Shown here one piece after another: positions 5,248 through 5,506 of a DNA stretch of 5,506 nt. The stretch spans positions 1 to 5,506 of the forward strand of contig JAQUGB010000120.1 of the NCBI GenBank assembly GCA_028684345.1, in the 5' to 3' direction. Below the pieces are notes generated by a model. That model ran no database searches. It worked only from the letters and a program-made list of their open reading frames with translations, and was not told the DNA's origin. This DNA comes from Tepidiphilus sp. (lineage in GTDB: Bacteria; Pseudomonadota; Gammaproteobacteria; Burkholderiales; Rhodocyclaceae). A program made the translations under genes and the position numbers. Each line of letters begins with the position of its first letter. Positions within the stretch are counted from its first letter, which is position 1.

Positions 5248-5506
5248 TTTCCAGCCCGCCCAGCATGCGGGCGATCTCCTCGACGCGGGCGGCCGGTTCG
5301 AGCGCTTCGACGCGGGTGTGCATGGCACCACCCTCTTCCTCTTTCCATACGCGCAGCTGCCAGTCGGCCCAGGCGGCCACTTGCGGCAGGTGCGTCACCG
5401 CCAGCACCTGGCGGTCGCGGCCGAGCTGCCAGAGCGAGCGGCCGACGATCTCGGCCACCGCGCCGCCGATGCCGACGTCGACTTCGTCGAAGATGAGCGT
5501 GGGCGT
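5165..5506 (-). CDS. recN: DNA repair protein RecN, C-terminal part
   Basis: The last 113 codons of RecN, the SMC-like ATPase that acts in repair of double-strand breaks; the full protein is about 550 aa and the rest lies beyond the right edge. Visible are the Walker B and D-loop stretch TLIFDEVDVGIGG (residues 3-15 of the fragment) and the switch region VTHLPQVAAWAD (37-48). The C-terminal motif ITDTTREHARELL (87-99) is typical of RecN. The reading frame is open to the window edge; the apparent GTG start at 5458 is internal. The gene converges on the nucleotidyltransferase gene, and the last 83 bp overlap it tail to tail. The final residues (NQTEPPPAG) are not conserved as far as I know. Confidence 0.95.
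   Translation of the reverse strand, partial: TPTLIFDEVDVGIGGAVAEIVGRSLWQLGRDRQVLAVTHLPQVAAWADWQLRVWKEEEGGAMHTRVEALEPAARVEEIARMLGGLEITDTTREHARELLARRGMNQTEPPPAG

Overview
The window looks like chromosomal DNA from a GC-rich proteobacterium, most likely a betaproteobacterium of the acetone- or aromatics-degrading kind. That placement is an inference from the protein families, the high third-position GC and the typical RecN tail; no taxonomic marker is complete here. Everything is read by eye, with no database search.

Left part (1-2892, minus strand): two genes of an acetone carboxylase operon, transcribed right to left. acxA (ATP-binding beta subunit, complete, 723 codons) is followed after 13 bp by acxB (Mn-binding alpha subunit, cut by the window edge after 235 codons). 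acxC (gamma subunit) would be expected beyond the left edge. Together the products make the ATP-dependent enzyme that carboxylates acetone to acetoacetate.

Control region (2893-3141): this gap between divergent genes is the most informative part of the window. It holds a full-consensus sigma-54 (-24/-12) promoter pointing at acxA, a near-consensus IHF site about 70 bp upstream of the predicted start, and two tandem palindromes (CGTTCG-N5-CGAACG, centres 20 bp apart) where an enhancer-binding activator should sit. A third related palindrome lies at the predicted 5' end of the acx mRNA, and an 8-bp tandem repeat lies between the IHF site and the palindromes. The expected activator gene (acxR type) is not in the window. 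The same tandem palindromes lie immediately upstream of the divergent transporter gene, so one regulator may serve both directions.

Middle (3142-4335, plus strand): a 397-aa major facilitator superfamily transporter of unknown substrate.

Right part (4424-5506): a two-gene HEPN/MNT cassette on the plus strand, overlapping by ATGA. The HEPN protein carries R-x4-H-x-Y and the nucleotidyltransferase carries GS-x10-D-x-D, the signatures of toxin and AMPylating antitoxin pairs. The nucleotidyltransferase gene runs 83 bp tail-to-tail into the 3' end of recN (minus strand, C-terminal 113 codons only), with no visible terminator between them.
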